In this document: positions 1-7,832 of the stretch, in pieces
Position numbering within the stretch: the first letter of the stretch is position 1
Layout of the letters: every line of letters begins with the position of its first letter
Assembly (NCBI RefSeq): GCF_011683955.1
Contig: NZ_JAAQPI010000021.1
Coordinates: 31,193 to 95,192 of the forward strand
Source of the DNA: Pseudomaricurvus alkylphenolicus
GTDB taxonomy: Bacteria; Pseudomonadota; Gammaproteobacteria; Pseudomonadales; Cellvibrionaceae
DNA length: 64,000 bases
Direction of reading: 5' to 3'
The notes under the pieces: generated by a model
Databases searched by the model: none
The model's input: the letters and a program-made list of their open reading frames with translations, nothing else
What the model was told of the DNA's origin: nothing
Made by a program: the position numbers and the translations under genes

Positions 1-33
1 TTTATTGCTGGAAAACGGGCGATGCACAACAAT

Positions 34-62
34 GTGTCCGCTAAAAGTGTCCGAAGTGTCCG
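34..62. repeat. Three GTGTCCG repeats, possible IS end
   Basis: GTGTCCG occurs at 34, 47 and 56, inside the untranslated stretch before the first gene. Short tandem copies of ATGTCC/GTGTCC-type words also occur at the IS end near 63.7 kb, so this may be the opposite end of a related insertion sequence lying mostly outside the window. Only the repetition is seen directly; the IS assignment is inference. Confidence 0.3.
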
Positions 63-105
63 CCATAGATGGAGACTGCCAACGATACCGCAGAACAGTA
101 GCAAA

Positions 106-714
106 CTATTTAACCGTCAAGATGGATCGCTGGTTTTTACGAATGAAATTATAAAAGTACTTGGGAATCAGCCGCGAGCCCGCTTCACTCGCTCGAAATG
201 CCCGTTGAAACGCTTCGAAAAATACGGGGTAGTCACTGTGCTCCACCATCAATTCGGTGGAAACCACCCCTCTTAACACCTTCGAAGGGTACCAAGAGTT
301 GATATCGAGCCCTTCCAAGGGAATCCGCCGGCGTAAGAACGCTCGAAACAGAGAGAATTGAGAGAGAACCACATCGGGGGAATGGTACTCGCCAAATAGG
401 AATGGGGCCAACTGGTTGTCGATCAGTTCTTGCCAATAACCTGCATTCAGGAGTGTTTGCATTTCGCTTTGTGAGGGATACCACTGAGTGCTGATTCGGA
501 CCCCCTCTTCCGACTGGTAGGACTGCTCAACGTCGGACGAACGTAAATAGGCTACGAAAGCACGGTCACTTTGATCTTGCAGTCCATGAAATTGTTGGTA
601 TTGCTTGAGCGCATTGTTTATAAATTCTGTCGAGTAACCGACTTGTTTCAGCACTAACAATGTTTCTGATGTTGGTGTCCAGGTTGATCCGTCAACCCTG
701 CATTGAGGCTTCAC
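106..714 (-). CDS. DnaT-like replication accessory protein
   Basis: This 202-aa protein is probably cytoplasmic and begins with GTG inside the stop codon of the upstream initiator gene (GTGA overlap), so the two should be translated as one operon. It contains at least two degenerate copies of a W-x-P-S/T pattern followed by a helical segment: WTPTSE near residue 12, WYPSQSE near 77, and a weaker WYPSK near 140. This pattern is typical of the DnaT-like single-strand DNA-binding domain that helps load the replicative helicase during primosome assembly. No membrane segment or signal peptide is visible. Its position directly behind a replication initiator supports a role in helicase loading or DNA binding at the plasmid origin. 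The domain call is by eye and could be wrong; a plain hypothetical protein is the alternative. Confidence 0.5.
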   Translation of the reverse strand: MKPQCRVDGSTWTPTSETLLVLKQVGYSTEFINNALKQYQQFHGLQDQSDRAFVAYLRSSDVEQSYQSEEGVRISTQWYPSQSEMQTLLNAGYWQELIDNQLAPFLFGEYHSPDVVLSQFSLFRAFLRRRIPLEGLDINSWYPSKVLRGVVSTELMVEHSDYPVFFEAFQRAFRASEAGSRLIPKYFYNFIRKNQRSILTVK

Positions 715-2318
715 TCCTCCGGCTCCAGCAGTGCTTGCATTTGCCGACGCAGTGCCAGGTTGTGAGCGCTGTTGTCCCCAACAATCTCATCGTGCCGGTC
801 ACGCCAGATGGTAATCACTGGGTAGGTTTTTAGTCGCCGCTTTTTGAGGGTGCGGGTCTTGCGATAAATTTCTTCCGCCAGTTCCTTGTTGAGTTCGAGC
901 TGATAGTAGTATCCGTTCAACCAGAACACGCCGTTGGGAATGAGCTTGCCCTTTTCATCGTATTGGAAACGCACCGACTCAGCGTGTGGTTCCTGATCTT
1001 CCATCTCATCTTGCCGTCTCGCTACGTTATAAAACTGGCGCTCAAAGTTGTCCAGCCTGGAAGACGGCCGCACCCGTTGGTGGAAAATATCCAGTGTATA
1101 GCGATGATGGTCGCGACCATAACCTTTGTCTCGAACACCAACCGTCGGTTTAACCCAGTTGTTCAGACGGTGAACCAGATCCAGACGCTCTCGCTTTAGA
1201 GAATCGTGTGAAATAAAAGCCAACTGCGGAGAGGTCATGGCATTAAAGATGAGAGGATGAAACTTAACGACAAAGTAGCGCTCTTCCATCAGCTGTGTGG
1301 TTTGCCCATCCTCATCCACCCTTTCATACCAGTCTTCAGCGGAATAAAACTCGGTGATGTAGCTATAGTCACCTTTGGTGAACCGGCTGTCGGGCATATA
1401 ACGTTGTCGCCAGTATTCCGACTGCGTGGCATCGACACTGAATTGCGTGTCCTTAAGGCGCTCAACCATCCGCAATACATTGTCACGGTTTTCCTTAACG
1501 TTAGAGACCAGTCCTATTTCTCGAGTTAATTCATAGATATCAAAAAAACAGTATTCGTTGATCATCTTCGCTGGAGCGGGATCATTGAACAAGTCTGATT
1601 GTTTATCGTCATTGGCTTGTTTTAACATCCCGTTAAGCGCTTGAATCACACGCTGATCGGAACTGTACATGATGCCAGCCCCTTCCTTGGTGGAGGTGGC
1701 CGTGGTGATATCGACGTAATCGTTTTTCTTGATGAAATAGCGACAGTTGATCAACTTCTCTTTATCGGCTCTTGAGCGGGCTGCCGCTTCGAGAATGCCG
1801 AAGGCCCCTTCGGTGTAAGGTACAACATCGCCCTCCCCTTCCAACCGTGTGATGCCTTTACCTTCTAGAAACTCTGAATACACCACCAAATCGTTGAGTT
1901 TCGGTCGCCCCTGCGGCGACGGTGATTTGTTGGCGGCTGCCTGTAAGTGAGCTAAAACGCCGCTGAGGTTGTTGAGCTGGTGTACGGTGCACTTTCGGCG
2001 TTTTCCTGCAATTTCTCTGTATTCGGGATAAATTCGCATGGAGCCGACACTTTCGAGTTCTTGCACTCTACGGCTGATCATACTGTTGGCCGTCGACAGA
2101 CCTTTGCTGGACTCACCCCCGCTGCCTGGAACAACGTGCGATTGCAGCGATTGGTTTAATTCTTCTCGGTTAAGAACCCTTTTATTTAGCGCTACTGAGC
2201 CATTGATCATGGCAACAACAAACTCTTTCAGCCCTGAACCTTGTGGTATAGAGAGTAGCTCGTGCACAGATTGAGACACTTGTGGCTGAATTTCGTAGAG
2301 AGCTGTTGGTCGCGGCAT
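711..2318 (-). CDS. Plasmid/chromid replication initiator (Rep)
   Basis: A roughly 535-aa soluble protein transcribed away from the iteron array at 2561-2718, in the usual position of an iteron-binding Rep. It has a positively charged, helix-rich N-terminal part (residues about 60-130, with MISRRVQELE and a KRRKC segment) and a second basic helical region further on (RERLDLVHRLNNW, about residue 390), compatible with two winged-helix DNA-binding domains as in many plasmid initiators. I do not recognise a named family member; the call rests on position, size and association with parAB. I chose ATG at 2318. An in-frame TTG at 2381 would add 21 residues, and neither has a good ribosome-binding site. 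The sequences before the two starts are near-duplicates (a GTACA-CCTCAAAAG core), which may be an autoregulatory site. The 3' end overlaps the DnaT-like gene by four bases. Confidence 0.7.
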   Translation of the reverse strand: MPRPTALYEIQPQVSQSVHELLSIPQGSGLKEFVVAMINGSVALNKRVLNREELNQSLQSHVVPGSGGESSKGLSTANSMISRRVQELESVGSMRIYPEYREIAGKRRKCTVHQLNNLSGVLAHLQAAANKSPSPQGRPKLNDLVVYSEFLEGKGITRLEGEGDVVPYTEGAFGILEAAARSRADKEKLINCRYFIKKNDYVDITTATSTKEGAGIMYSSDQRVIQALNGMLKQANDDKQSDLFNDPAPAKMINEYCFFDIYELTREIGLVSNVKENRDNVLRMVERLKDTQFSVDATQSEYWRQRYMPDSRFTKGDYSYITEFYSAEDWYERVDEDGQTTQLMEERYFVVKFHPLIFNAMTSPQLAFISHDSLKRERLDLVHRLNNWVKPTVGVRDKGYGRDHHRYTLDIFHQRVRPSSRLDNFERQFYNVARRQDEMEDQEPHAESVRFQYDEKGKLIPNGVFWLNGYYYQLELNKELAEEIYRKTRTLKKRRLKTYPVITIWRDRHDEIVGDNSAHNLALRRQMQALLEPEE

Positions 2319-2468
2319 GGCTTTTGAGGATGTACTTTTGGTTGTGAGGATGAACTTATCAGTTAGCCACTGTTGGATCAAGTCTTTTGAGGTTGTACTT
2401 ATGGGTATATCTAGATGCGTTGCTGCCCTTTAGGGGATTCCCAAAGATATTGATCAAGAGAGAAAATA

Positions 2469-2525
2469 CAGAGTAGTAAGAATAAACCAGAGTAAATCTG
2501 AATAAGCCGCAGTAAAACCAGAATA
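2469..2525. repeat. Second direct-repeat array in origin (3 copies)
   Basis: Three imperfect copies of a CAGAGTA...GAATAA word start at 2469, 2488 and 2508, a 19-20 bp period. They lie between the rep gene and the main iterons, in AT-rich DNA. They could be weaker initiator sites or part of the unwinding element. Repetition is visible; function is inferred. Confidence 0.55.
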
Positions 2526-2560
2526 TTTCTTTAGAATCATTAGGTTATGGTAAGGGTACG

Positions 2561-2718
2561 ATAAGTTACCTGCGTAAATAATAGGTAACCTGCCCTTTTG
2601 CATAAGTTACTCGCATTTGCATGAAAGTCACCTGCGTACATTTATAAGTAACCTGCCTTTTTTGAAAGTAACTTGCATAGTTTAATAAGTTACCTGCGTT
2701 TTTTATAAGTAACTTGCC
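2561..2718. repeat. Replication origin iterons (8 copies)
   Basis: Eight copies of a 14-bp word with consensus AWAAGTWACYTGCS start at 2561, 2581, 2601, 2623, 2644, 2664, 2685 and 2705. The spacing of 20-22 bp puts every copy on the same face of the helix, the hallmark of initiator-binding iterons. The array lies between the divergent rep and parA genes and is flanked by AT-rich DNA. I see no canonical DnaA box (TTATCCACA) in the intergenic stretch. Confidence 0.88.
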
Positions 2719-2762
2719 TTCTGAGGGATCTCACTGCTGAAATGTGGCTGAACTCATGGAAA

Positions 2763-2805
2763 AACTGCCTTTTTGGCCTTTTCTTGCCAATGAAATCAGG
2801 CAGTT
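2763..2805. promoter_or_regulatory. Inverted repeat upstream of parA
   Basis: AACTGCCT (2763-2770) and AGGCAGTT (2798-2805) form perfect 8-bp arms about 120-160 bp before parA, followed by another GAGGCAGTCAGG. This could be a regulatory or incompatibility site in the origin; the function is not shown by the sequence. Confidence 0.35.
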
Positions 2806-2852
2806 GAGGCAGTCAGGTAGACTTATACGCGCCGCGCCGCCCTTTTCCTTGC

Positions 2853-2899
2853 AATTTAATAAATTCCAGGCAAAATCTCTAAAATATTTAAATTCTGGC
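2853..2899. promoter_or_regulatory. Possible par operator, two direct repeats
   Basis: Two AT-rich words ending in AAATTCCAGGC (2861-2871) and AAATTCTGGC (2890-2899) lie immediately before parA. P1-type ParA proteins repress their own promoter through sites in this position, so these are candidates for the par operator. The motif pair is seen; the role is inference. Confidence 0.35.
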
Positions 2900-2921
2900 T
2901 TTTCCTAGAGGATTTTATTAA

Positions 2922-4163
2922 ATGGCTCTCGATAATCTTCAAAAAATTGAAGAAGTGGATCGCTGGATCGATGCGTGTGGTGACTACCTGGAAGGCCAAC
3001 AAGAGTTCGCCAATGAGTTTGTTGAACCGCGTCGATACAAAGGCAATGAATTGGTAGAGGTCGTCGGCGTTACGGCATTGGCGACGATCCATACCGCTGA
3101 GAAAGAGGGGCGTTTGCCGCCACCGGATCTTAATGAGAACAATCGGCGTTTAGGCGCCACCTTGGGGCAGGTCCTTACCATGCAGGATTACTTTGGGACC
3201 AGCCCTTGTCGTCAGTCAGACGACGAGCCCCAGATTCTCAGTTTTATTAACTTCAAGGGAGGGTGTTATAAAAGTACGACGGCACTCTACGCGGGCTCCT
3301 ACTACGCCAATCTGGGGTATCGTGTATTGCTGGTTGACTTGGACCCACAGGCATCCCTGACCTTGAATACGGGGTTATTCCCCGATGTGGATTCTTCCTA
3401 CGAAAGCTCCTTGGCGCCTTACATTATTGAGGATGTCGATCATCCGCTGGAGAACGTCGAGGCGGTGGTTCGTAAGACTCATCTGCCGAATATGGACATT
3501 ATCCCCGCGTGTCTGGATCTTGCGGGTGTCGAGTTCAGTCTCTCTAACGAAGTGGTTGAAAGTCGCATTACCCAAGACAAGGCTGCAATGGCGGGGGTGT
3601 TTTTTCGGGTTCGCGAGGCGCTCTCATCCATTAAGTACAACTACGACCTGGTGATCCTGGACGGTACACCGAGCCTGGGGCTCTTGCCGCTGAATATTAT
3701 TCTGGCTTCTGATACCGCCATTGTACCCGTCCCGACGGAAGCGACTGATTTCGCTTCCACTCGCTCGTTTTGCAAACTCTACAAACAGCAGGCGGAAATC
3801 TTAAACGACGCTTTTGGCGATGATGTTCCTTTGCCTGACATGTTTGTGCTTCCAACTCGCTATTCGCCCTCGGAGCACAATGCAACCGTGAGTTCGCAAG
3901 AAATCTTGAACGCGGTGCGTGAAATCTTCAACGTGAAGTGTCTTGATACCGTGATTCGCAAACATGAATCGGTGGTGAGTAATCTCAGCTTTTTCAGGCG
4001 TACGGTTTTTGATGTGAATGCGGGAGATTGCAATGTTTCCAGGGATGCCCGGAAGAAGGCCATCGCGAACTTTAGTACGGTCTTTAACGAAATTCTGGAA
4101 AAAGCGGTGTTTCCTCACTGGGAATCTAAGCGCGTCTGGCGGGAAGAAAGAGGGATTGTGTGA
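2922..4163 (+). CDS. parA: ParA partition ATPase (type Ia, long form)
   Basis: This 413-aa ParA ATPase moves and positions plasmid copies before division by cycling on nucleoid DNA in response to ParB. The deviant Walker A motif KGGCYKST lies near residue 110, followed by the LLVDLDPQASLT switch region near 135 and VILDGTPSLG near 245. The roughly 100-residue N-terminal extension with a helix-turn-helix-like stretch (ELVEVVGVTALATIHTAEKE) is what distinguishes type Ia (P1/F-like) ParA proteins, which also repress their own operon. Its ATG follows an AGAGG sequence. The stop overlaps the parB start by four bases, so the two are translationally coupled. Confidence 0.93.
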   Translation: MALDNLQKIEEVDRWIDACGDYLEGQQEFANEFVEPRRYKGNELVEVVGVTALATIHTAEKEGRLPPPDLNENNRRLGATLGQVLTMQDYFGTSPCRQSDDEPQILSFINFKGGCYKSTTALYAGSYYANLGYRVLLVDLDPQASLTLNTGLFPDVDSSYESSLAPYIIEDVDHPLENVEAVVRKTHLPNMDIIPACLDLAGVEFSLSNEVVESRITQDKAAMAGVFFRVREALSSIKYNYDLVILDGTPSLGLLPLNIILASDTAIVPVPTEATDFASTRSFCKLYKQQAEILNDAFGDDVPLPDMFVLPTRYSPSEHNATVSSQEILNAVREIFNVKCLDTVIRKHESVVSNLSFFRRTVFDVNAGDCNVSRDARKKAIANFSTVFNEILEKAVFPHWESKRVWREERGIV

Positions 4164-5212
4164 TGGCTAAGGTAGACATGAGTAAATTCCGGGCTAAGCG
4201 TTCGGAAGGTCAGAAGAGTAACGGGGAGGGCAATGCCACTGCTAACACCAAAACACCTCGAACCGAAAAAAGCACTGCGTCGCCTACGTTAAGCCGTGCA
4301 CCGAAAAGCGGTGCATTTGGAGGCAAAAAGACAGAGCGAAAGTCCATTCGGCTGCCGGTAACGGGGGCAGACATAGACCTGGTTGCTTCCTCGGTGGATC
4401 CTGACTCCTGTTTGATCCACAAGAACAATCGACGTATTCAGGCGCTGCTGACGGAAGACAATCCGAAAGTGGTTAAGCTGAAGAACGCCATCGAGAAAGA
4501 AGGGCAGCGCGACCCTGTTCTGGCACGAATGATTGAGGTCGATGGTGAAAAACGCGTGGAGATCATCGACGGTTCACGTCGTCGATTTGTCTCGCAGCTG
4601 TTAAAACAGAGCCATCCGGACACAAAACTCAGGGTCTGGATTGGGCATGGAATTAGTGACGCCGATGCCGACTATCTGACGCGCTCGGAAAACGAAAACC
4701 GCGATGACATATCCGCTTGGGAAACGGCCCAACACCTTAAGAAACAATTGGACGAAAATCCGACTTGGACACACGATGTCCTCGCCGCTAACGAAGGCAT
4801 GGCTCGACAGACGGTATCAGATTATCTCGCTTTGGCGGAGGTGCCACTGGCACTTGTGCAGCTGCTGTCTTCACCTGACTTGTTGAAGGTGAGTACTGGT
4901 CTTCAGATCGTAAGGTCCATCAAAAGCCTCTCCGTCAAGGAGCTGAAACAGCTGAGCAAAGCGCTGGAGAAAGAAGCGCCTTTTGGCAAGGCCAATGAGC
5001 TGGTGAAGGCCATCAAGAGCCTGCATAAGCCCGCCACCGCTACCGAGAAACCCACGGCCAACAAGAAGATTGAAATCAAATCGGGCGATACACTGAGGGC
5101 AGAGATTGGCCGTAACCGCCGAGTGCAAGGGCAGTATAAGATCGATCTGTACGATCTGACAGAAAGTGAATATGAGGCCATCTATAACGCTCTCGAGAAA
5201 CTGCTTAAATAG
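4160..5212 (+). CDS. parB: ParB partition protein
   Basis: A 350-aa centromere-binding partner of ParA, starting inside the parA stop codon. After a low-complexity, Ser/Thr/Lys-rich N-terminus (residues 1-60) comes the ParB/Srx-like fold: IHKNNRRIQALL near 87, KEGQRDPVLAR near 112 and GSRRRF near 138, the last corresponding to the GERRRxA nucleotide-binding box, then SENENRDDISAWE near 175. A helix-turn-helix follows (VLAANEGMARQTVSDYLAL, about 210-230) and a C-terminal dimerisation region. CTP-dependent clamp closing is known for the family, and the motif here is a slight variant (S for E). A strong terminator follows the stop codon, and a parS-like palindrome lies 155 bp downstream. Confidence 0.93.
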   Translation: MMAKVDMSKFRAKRSEGQKSNGEGNATANTKTPRTEKSTASPTLSRAPKSGAFGGKKTERKSIRLPVTGADIDLVASSVDPDSCLIHKNNRRIQALLTEDNPKVVKLKNAIEKEGQRDPVLARMIEVDGEKRVEIIDGSRRRFVSQLLKQSHPDTKLRVWIGHGISDADADYLTRSENENRDDISAWETAQHLKKQLDENPTWTHDVLAANEGMARQTVSDYLALAEVPLALVQLLSSPDLLKVSTGLQIVRSIKSLSVKELKQLSKALEKEAPFGKANELVKAIKSLHKPATATEKPTANKKIEIKSGDTLRAEIGRNRRVQGQYKIDLYDLTESEYEAIYNALEKLLK

Positions 5213-5220
5213 CCATATGG

Positions 5221-5256
5221 CCTTTGGCCGGAGTCCGGCCAAAGGGGCTGTTTTTA
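5221..5256 (+). terminator. Rho-independent terminator after parB
   Basis: Perfect 11-bp stem CCTTTGGCCGG / CCGGCCAAAGG with a 3-nt loop, followed by a short T run (TTTTTA), starting eight bases after the parB stop. Confidence 0.88.
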
Positions 5257-5366
5257 GCTAACCTATTGAAATAACTAGAAAAATAAAATATCACTCCGTG
5301 CAAAAATGCACTTTTTCACCTAAGAGCATCAGTGACACCATTGCAACAGTCGTGGTCAGCGAGAGA

Positions 5367-5382
5367 TGTTTAACGTGAAACA
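5367..5382. promoter_or_regulatory. parS-like centromere site
   Basis: TGTTTAACGTGAAACA differs at one base from the canonical chromosomal parS, TGTTTCACGTGAAACA. It lies 155 bp downstream of parB in an otherwise gene-free stretch (5257-5579) in which I see no other gene. P1-like ParB proteins usually use different centromeres, so either this ParB recognises a chromosomal-type site or the host chromosomal ParB does. Confidence 0.7.
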
Positions 5383-5579
5383 TTCACTCGATATGATGCT
5401 TGTCCGCCTTCTGAATCAGTCGTGCAACGGGAGGCGATGATCACAATGTTCCTACGCTATTTTGTACAGATGCCAAGCCGGCCGTAAACTGTGGATTTGT
5501 CGACAACGCACGAGACAGGTGGTGCTTGAATAAACCGAAATAATCCTATATTAAGAACTAAACGCAAAGGGATAAGCGC

Positions 5580-6959
5580 ATGTTGGGTATTACGACCGCC
5601 ACACGGCTGAATGTCAGATCCAAACCAGACGGAAGCAGCAGCAAGCGTGGTTTTTTACCGAAGGGAACGGTAATCACCATAACCGGGCAGATCGATAACT
5701 GGTTCGAAATTAAATATCAGGATTTCCCCGCCTACCTCTCTTCGCTTTATGTAACGCCATTCACCGGTAACAGTCACTTCAGCGCCAGAGTTACCGCGAA
5801 CCTGCTTAATGTCCGGTCCGATCCCAGCGTTCGAAGCGCCATTATCGGCCAACTGCCAAAATCTGCAGCTGTCACGGTTGTCGCGTTGCACCCCGATTGG
5901 GTCGAAATCGAGTTTAATGATCGGGTAGCATTTATTGCCAGGGACCACGTGGAGCTGGACGGTATCGACAAACTCACACAGGGAATGGTAACGGCACGTG
6001 CCTTGAATGTTCGTGGATCCCCGCACAGAGATGGGGCCCTCCTCGGGAGACTATCTCGCAATGCTCGCATTTCCATTCGCGGCCGAAGTGGTGAGTGGCT
6101 GCAAATTTTCTTTAATGGCCAACTGGGGTATGTGCATTCCACTTACATAACCGAGCAGACGCAGTCTGAAAGCGGATCGTTTGGATCAGAATTACCCCAG
6201 GAACCCGAGCCCTCACCCTCTTTAGTTACGACCCATATCTCGCCGAGGGAGCCAACCTTGCTGGCACCTGCCCGGCAGTTACCCCTAACGGGTGATTCGG
6301 TATCCATCAAAGTGTCGCGAACCTGGAACAAATATGGCGCCTTGCTTCAGACGCTATGCGAGGAGATTACTATTGATGTGGCCAGCGCTGTGGCGGTGCT
6401 CTGTGTCGAAAGTTCTGGTGAGGGGTTTAGCGCAAGTAATAATGATCGAATGATCATCCGCTTTGAAAACCACAAATTCTGGAAGTATTGGGGCAAACTC
6501 AATCAGCAGCAGTTCAAGCGTCATTTTGTCTATAACAGCTCCAAAGTCTGGACTGGCCATCAATGGCGTCCGGATAGCGACGACCCATGGCAGAAATTCC
6601 ATGGTAACCAAGTGGAAGAGTGGCGCGTATTGGAGTTTGCTCGGACCCTATCCAACGATGCCGCCTTGATGTCCATCAGTATGGGGGCACCGCAGATTAT
6701 GGGTTTTCATTACCAACGCATTGGTTACCCAACAGCAGAGGCCATGTTTTCGGATTTCAGCCAGAATATTGAGGCCCACATCAAAGGCCTGTTTGCGTTC
6801 TTTGACACTGCGATGATCAACGCACTAAAAAGCAGTGATTTTGAAACTTTCGCGGGTCGATACAACGGCAGCGGGCAGAAGGAGAAGTACGGCCGCTGGA
6901 TAAGAGATCATCACAAAGCGTTCAGTAGTCTCGCTTTTAATCACAGTTTGTTGAATTAA
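5580..6959 (+). CDS. SH3-domain N-acetylmuramidase endolysin
   Basis: A 459-aa peptidoglycan hydrolase. Three bacterial SH3 domains (residues about 3-60, 67-125 and 134-191), each carrying a LNVRSxP/LNVRGSP signature, should bind cell-wall peptides. A Pro/Glu-rich linker (195-235) leads to a DUF3380-type N-acetylmuramidase domain (about 245-455) with the likely catalytic glutamate in VLCVESSGEGF (Glu277) and the SMGAPQIMGFH motif. No signal peptide is visible, so export would depend on the holin-like gene 14 bp downstream. Such pairs are typical of phage or gene-transfer-agent lysis modules, but no other phage gene is nearby. The ATG follows an AAAGGGATAAG ribosome-binding site. Confidence 0.88.
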   Translation: MLGITTATRLNVRSKPDGSSSKRGFLPKGTVITITGQIDNWFEIKYQDFPAYLSSLYVTPFTGNSHFSARVTANLLNVRSDPSVRSAIIGQLPKSAAVTVVALHPDWVEIEFNDRVAFIARDHVELDGIDKLTQGMVTARALNVRGSPHRDGALLGRLSRNARISIRGRSGEWLQIFFNGQLGYVHSTYITEQTQSESGSFGSELPQEPEPSPSLVTTHISPREPTLLAPARQLPLTGDSVSIKVSRTWNKYGALLQTLCEEITIDVASAVAVLCVESSGEGFSASNNDRMIIRFENHKFWKYWGKLNQQQFKRHFVYNSSKVWTGHQWRPDSDDPWQKFHGNQVEEWRVLEFARTLSNDAALMSISMGAPQIMGFHYQRIGYPTAEAMFSDFSQNIEAHIKGLFAFFDTAMINALKSSDFETFAGRYNGSGQKEKYGRWIRDHHKAFSSLAFNHSLLN

Positions 6960-6973
6960 CAAGGAAGCTTCTC

Positions 6974-7420
6974 ATGAGCCCGTTAGCCTTCATCAGCGAC
7001 ATTTTTGCTCCAGCAGCCAAACTCATTGACGACGTTCATACCAGCACTGAAGAAAAGGGGGAAATCAGGGCCAAGATCAAGGCTCTTGATCTGGAGATCA
7101 AAAAAATCGAAACCGAATTCCGCACTACGGTGATCGATTACGAAACCAAACTCATGGAGAATCAAAGTAAGATCATTCAGGCAGAGGCGACAGGGCAGTC
7201 GTGGATACAGCGAAACTGGCGCCCACTGACCATGCTGACGTTTGTGGGCTTGATTGTCCTGTTTGCACTGGGTGTCATCGAGCTGAAGGATGAATTTGCC
7301 AAGGAATTCATGCGCCTGGTGCAAATCGGTCTGGGTGGTTATGTGGCTGGCCGTTCAGCGGAGAAGATCTTCCGGGATCGCCGACTGAGTGCCGGCAAGG
7401 AGGAAGGTGCCGTGGGCTAG
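6974..7420 (+). CDS. GTA-type 3TM holin family protein
   Basis: A 148-aa protein 14 bp after the endolysin and probably co-transcribed with it. Residues 20-75 form a charged coiled-coil stretch (EEKGEIRAKIKALDLEIKK); the WIQRNWRPLTML motif (about 77-88) precedes one clear transmembrane helix (TFVGLIVLFALGVIEL) and a second amphipathic segment (VQIGLGGYVAGRSAEKIF). This order is typical of the holin family described from gene-transfer-agent release (GTA_holin_3TM). In that role it would open the inner membrane for the leaderless muramidase. It is a small membrane protein, so the function is less certain than the family. Confidence 0.8.
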   Translation: MSPLAFISDIFAPAAKLIDDVHTSTEEKGEIRAKIKALDLEIKKIETEFRTTVIDYETKLMENQSKIIQAEATGQSWIQRNWRPLTMLTFVGLIVLFALGVIELKDEFAKEFMRLVQIGLGGYVAGRSAEKIFRDRRLSAGKEEGAVG

Positions 7421-7436
7421 CGGATACAAATCCAGC

Positions 7437-7748
7437 TTAATCGCCGGAGTCGGTCTTACGCTCATAGGAGGGACTGTCATAAATCTCCCAGTGCTCCTCT
7501 GAGCGATACTCCAATGCATACTCGATCCTGCGCTGCTCAATACTCTTGCCAAACACTTCATAGTGCACATTAATCATAATGTCCTTGAGTGCTTCATTGT
7601 TGGTCAACCCAATTTGCACGCCTGCCAGCATATAACCTTCTATACGGGCTTTATTGATTTCATTGGCTTTGGAGGTGTGTCTTAAGTCCTGATAAAAATC
7701 GCGCAATTGTTGTTTAACGGATTCCAGAAAAAGATCGGATTGGGTCAT
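7437..7748 (-). CDS. Hypothetical protein, 103 aa
   Basis: A 103-aa, highly charged soluble protein on the strand opposite the lysis pair, ending 16 bp from the holin stop. It is rich in Glu, Tyr and Arg (SIEQRRIEYALEYRSEEHWE) and mostly helical, with no signal peptide, membrane segment or recognised motif. It may be a small regulatory protein. ATG at 7748 is preceded by AGGAGCAC. Confidence 0.55.
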   Translation of the reverse strand: MTQSDLFLESVKQQLRDFYQDLRHTSKANEINKARIEGYMLAGVQIGLTNNEALKDIMINVHYEVFGKSIEQRRIEYALEYRSEEHWEIYDSPSYERKTDSGD

Positions 7749-7832
7749 GACGGTAATGTGCTCCTCTTGGTTCCAGCGGTACTAGTTTGGGAAAGTTACT
7801 TCCTAAACACAAGTGTAGAGGAGGGGACTACA

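Noticed and set aside
5580..7420. Prophage
   Set aside because: Only a lysis pair is seen; no integrase, terminase, capsid or tail genes within the window.
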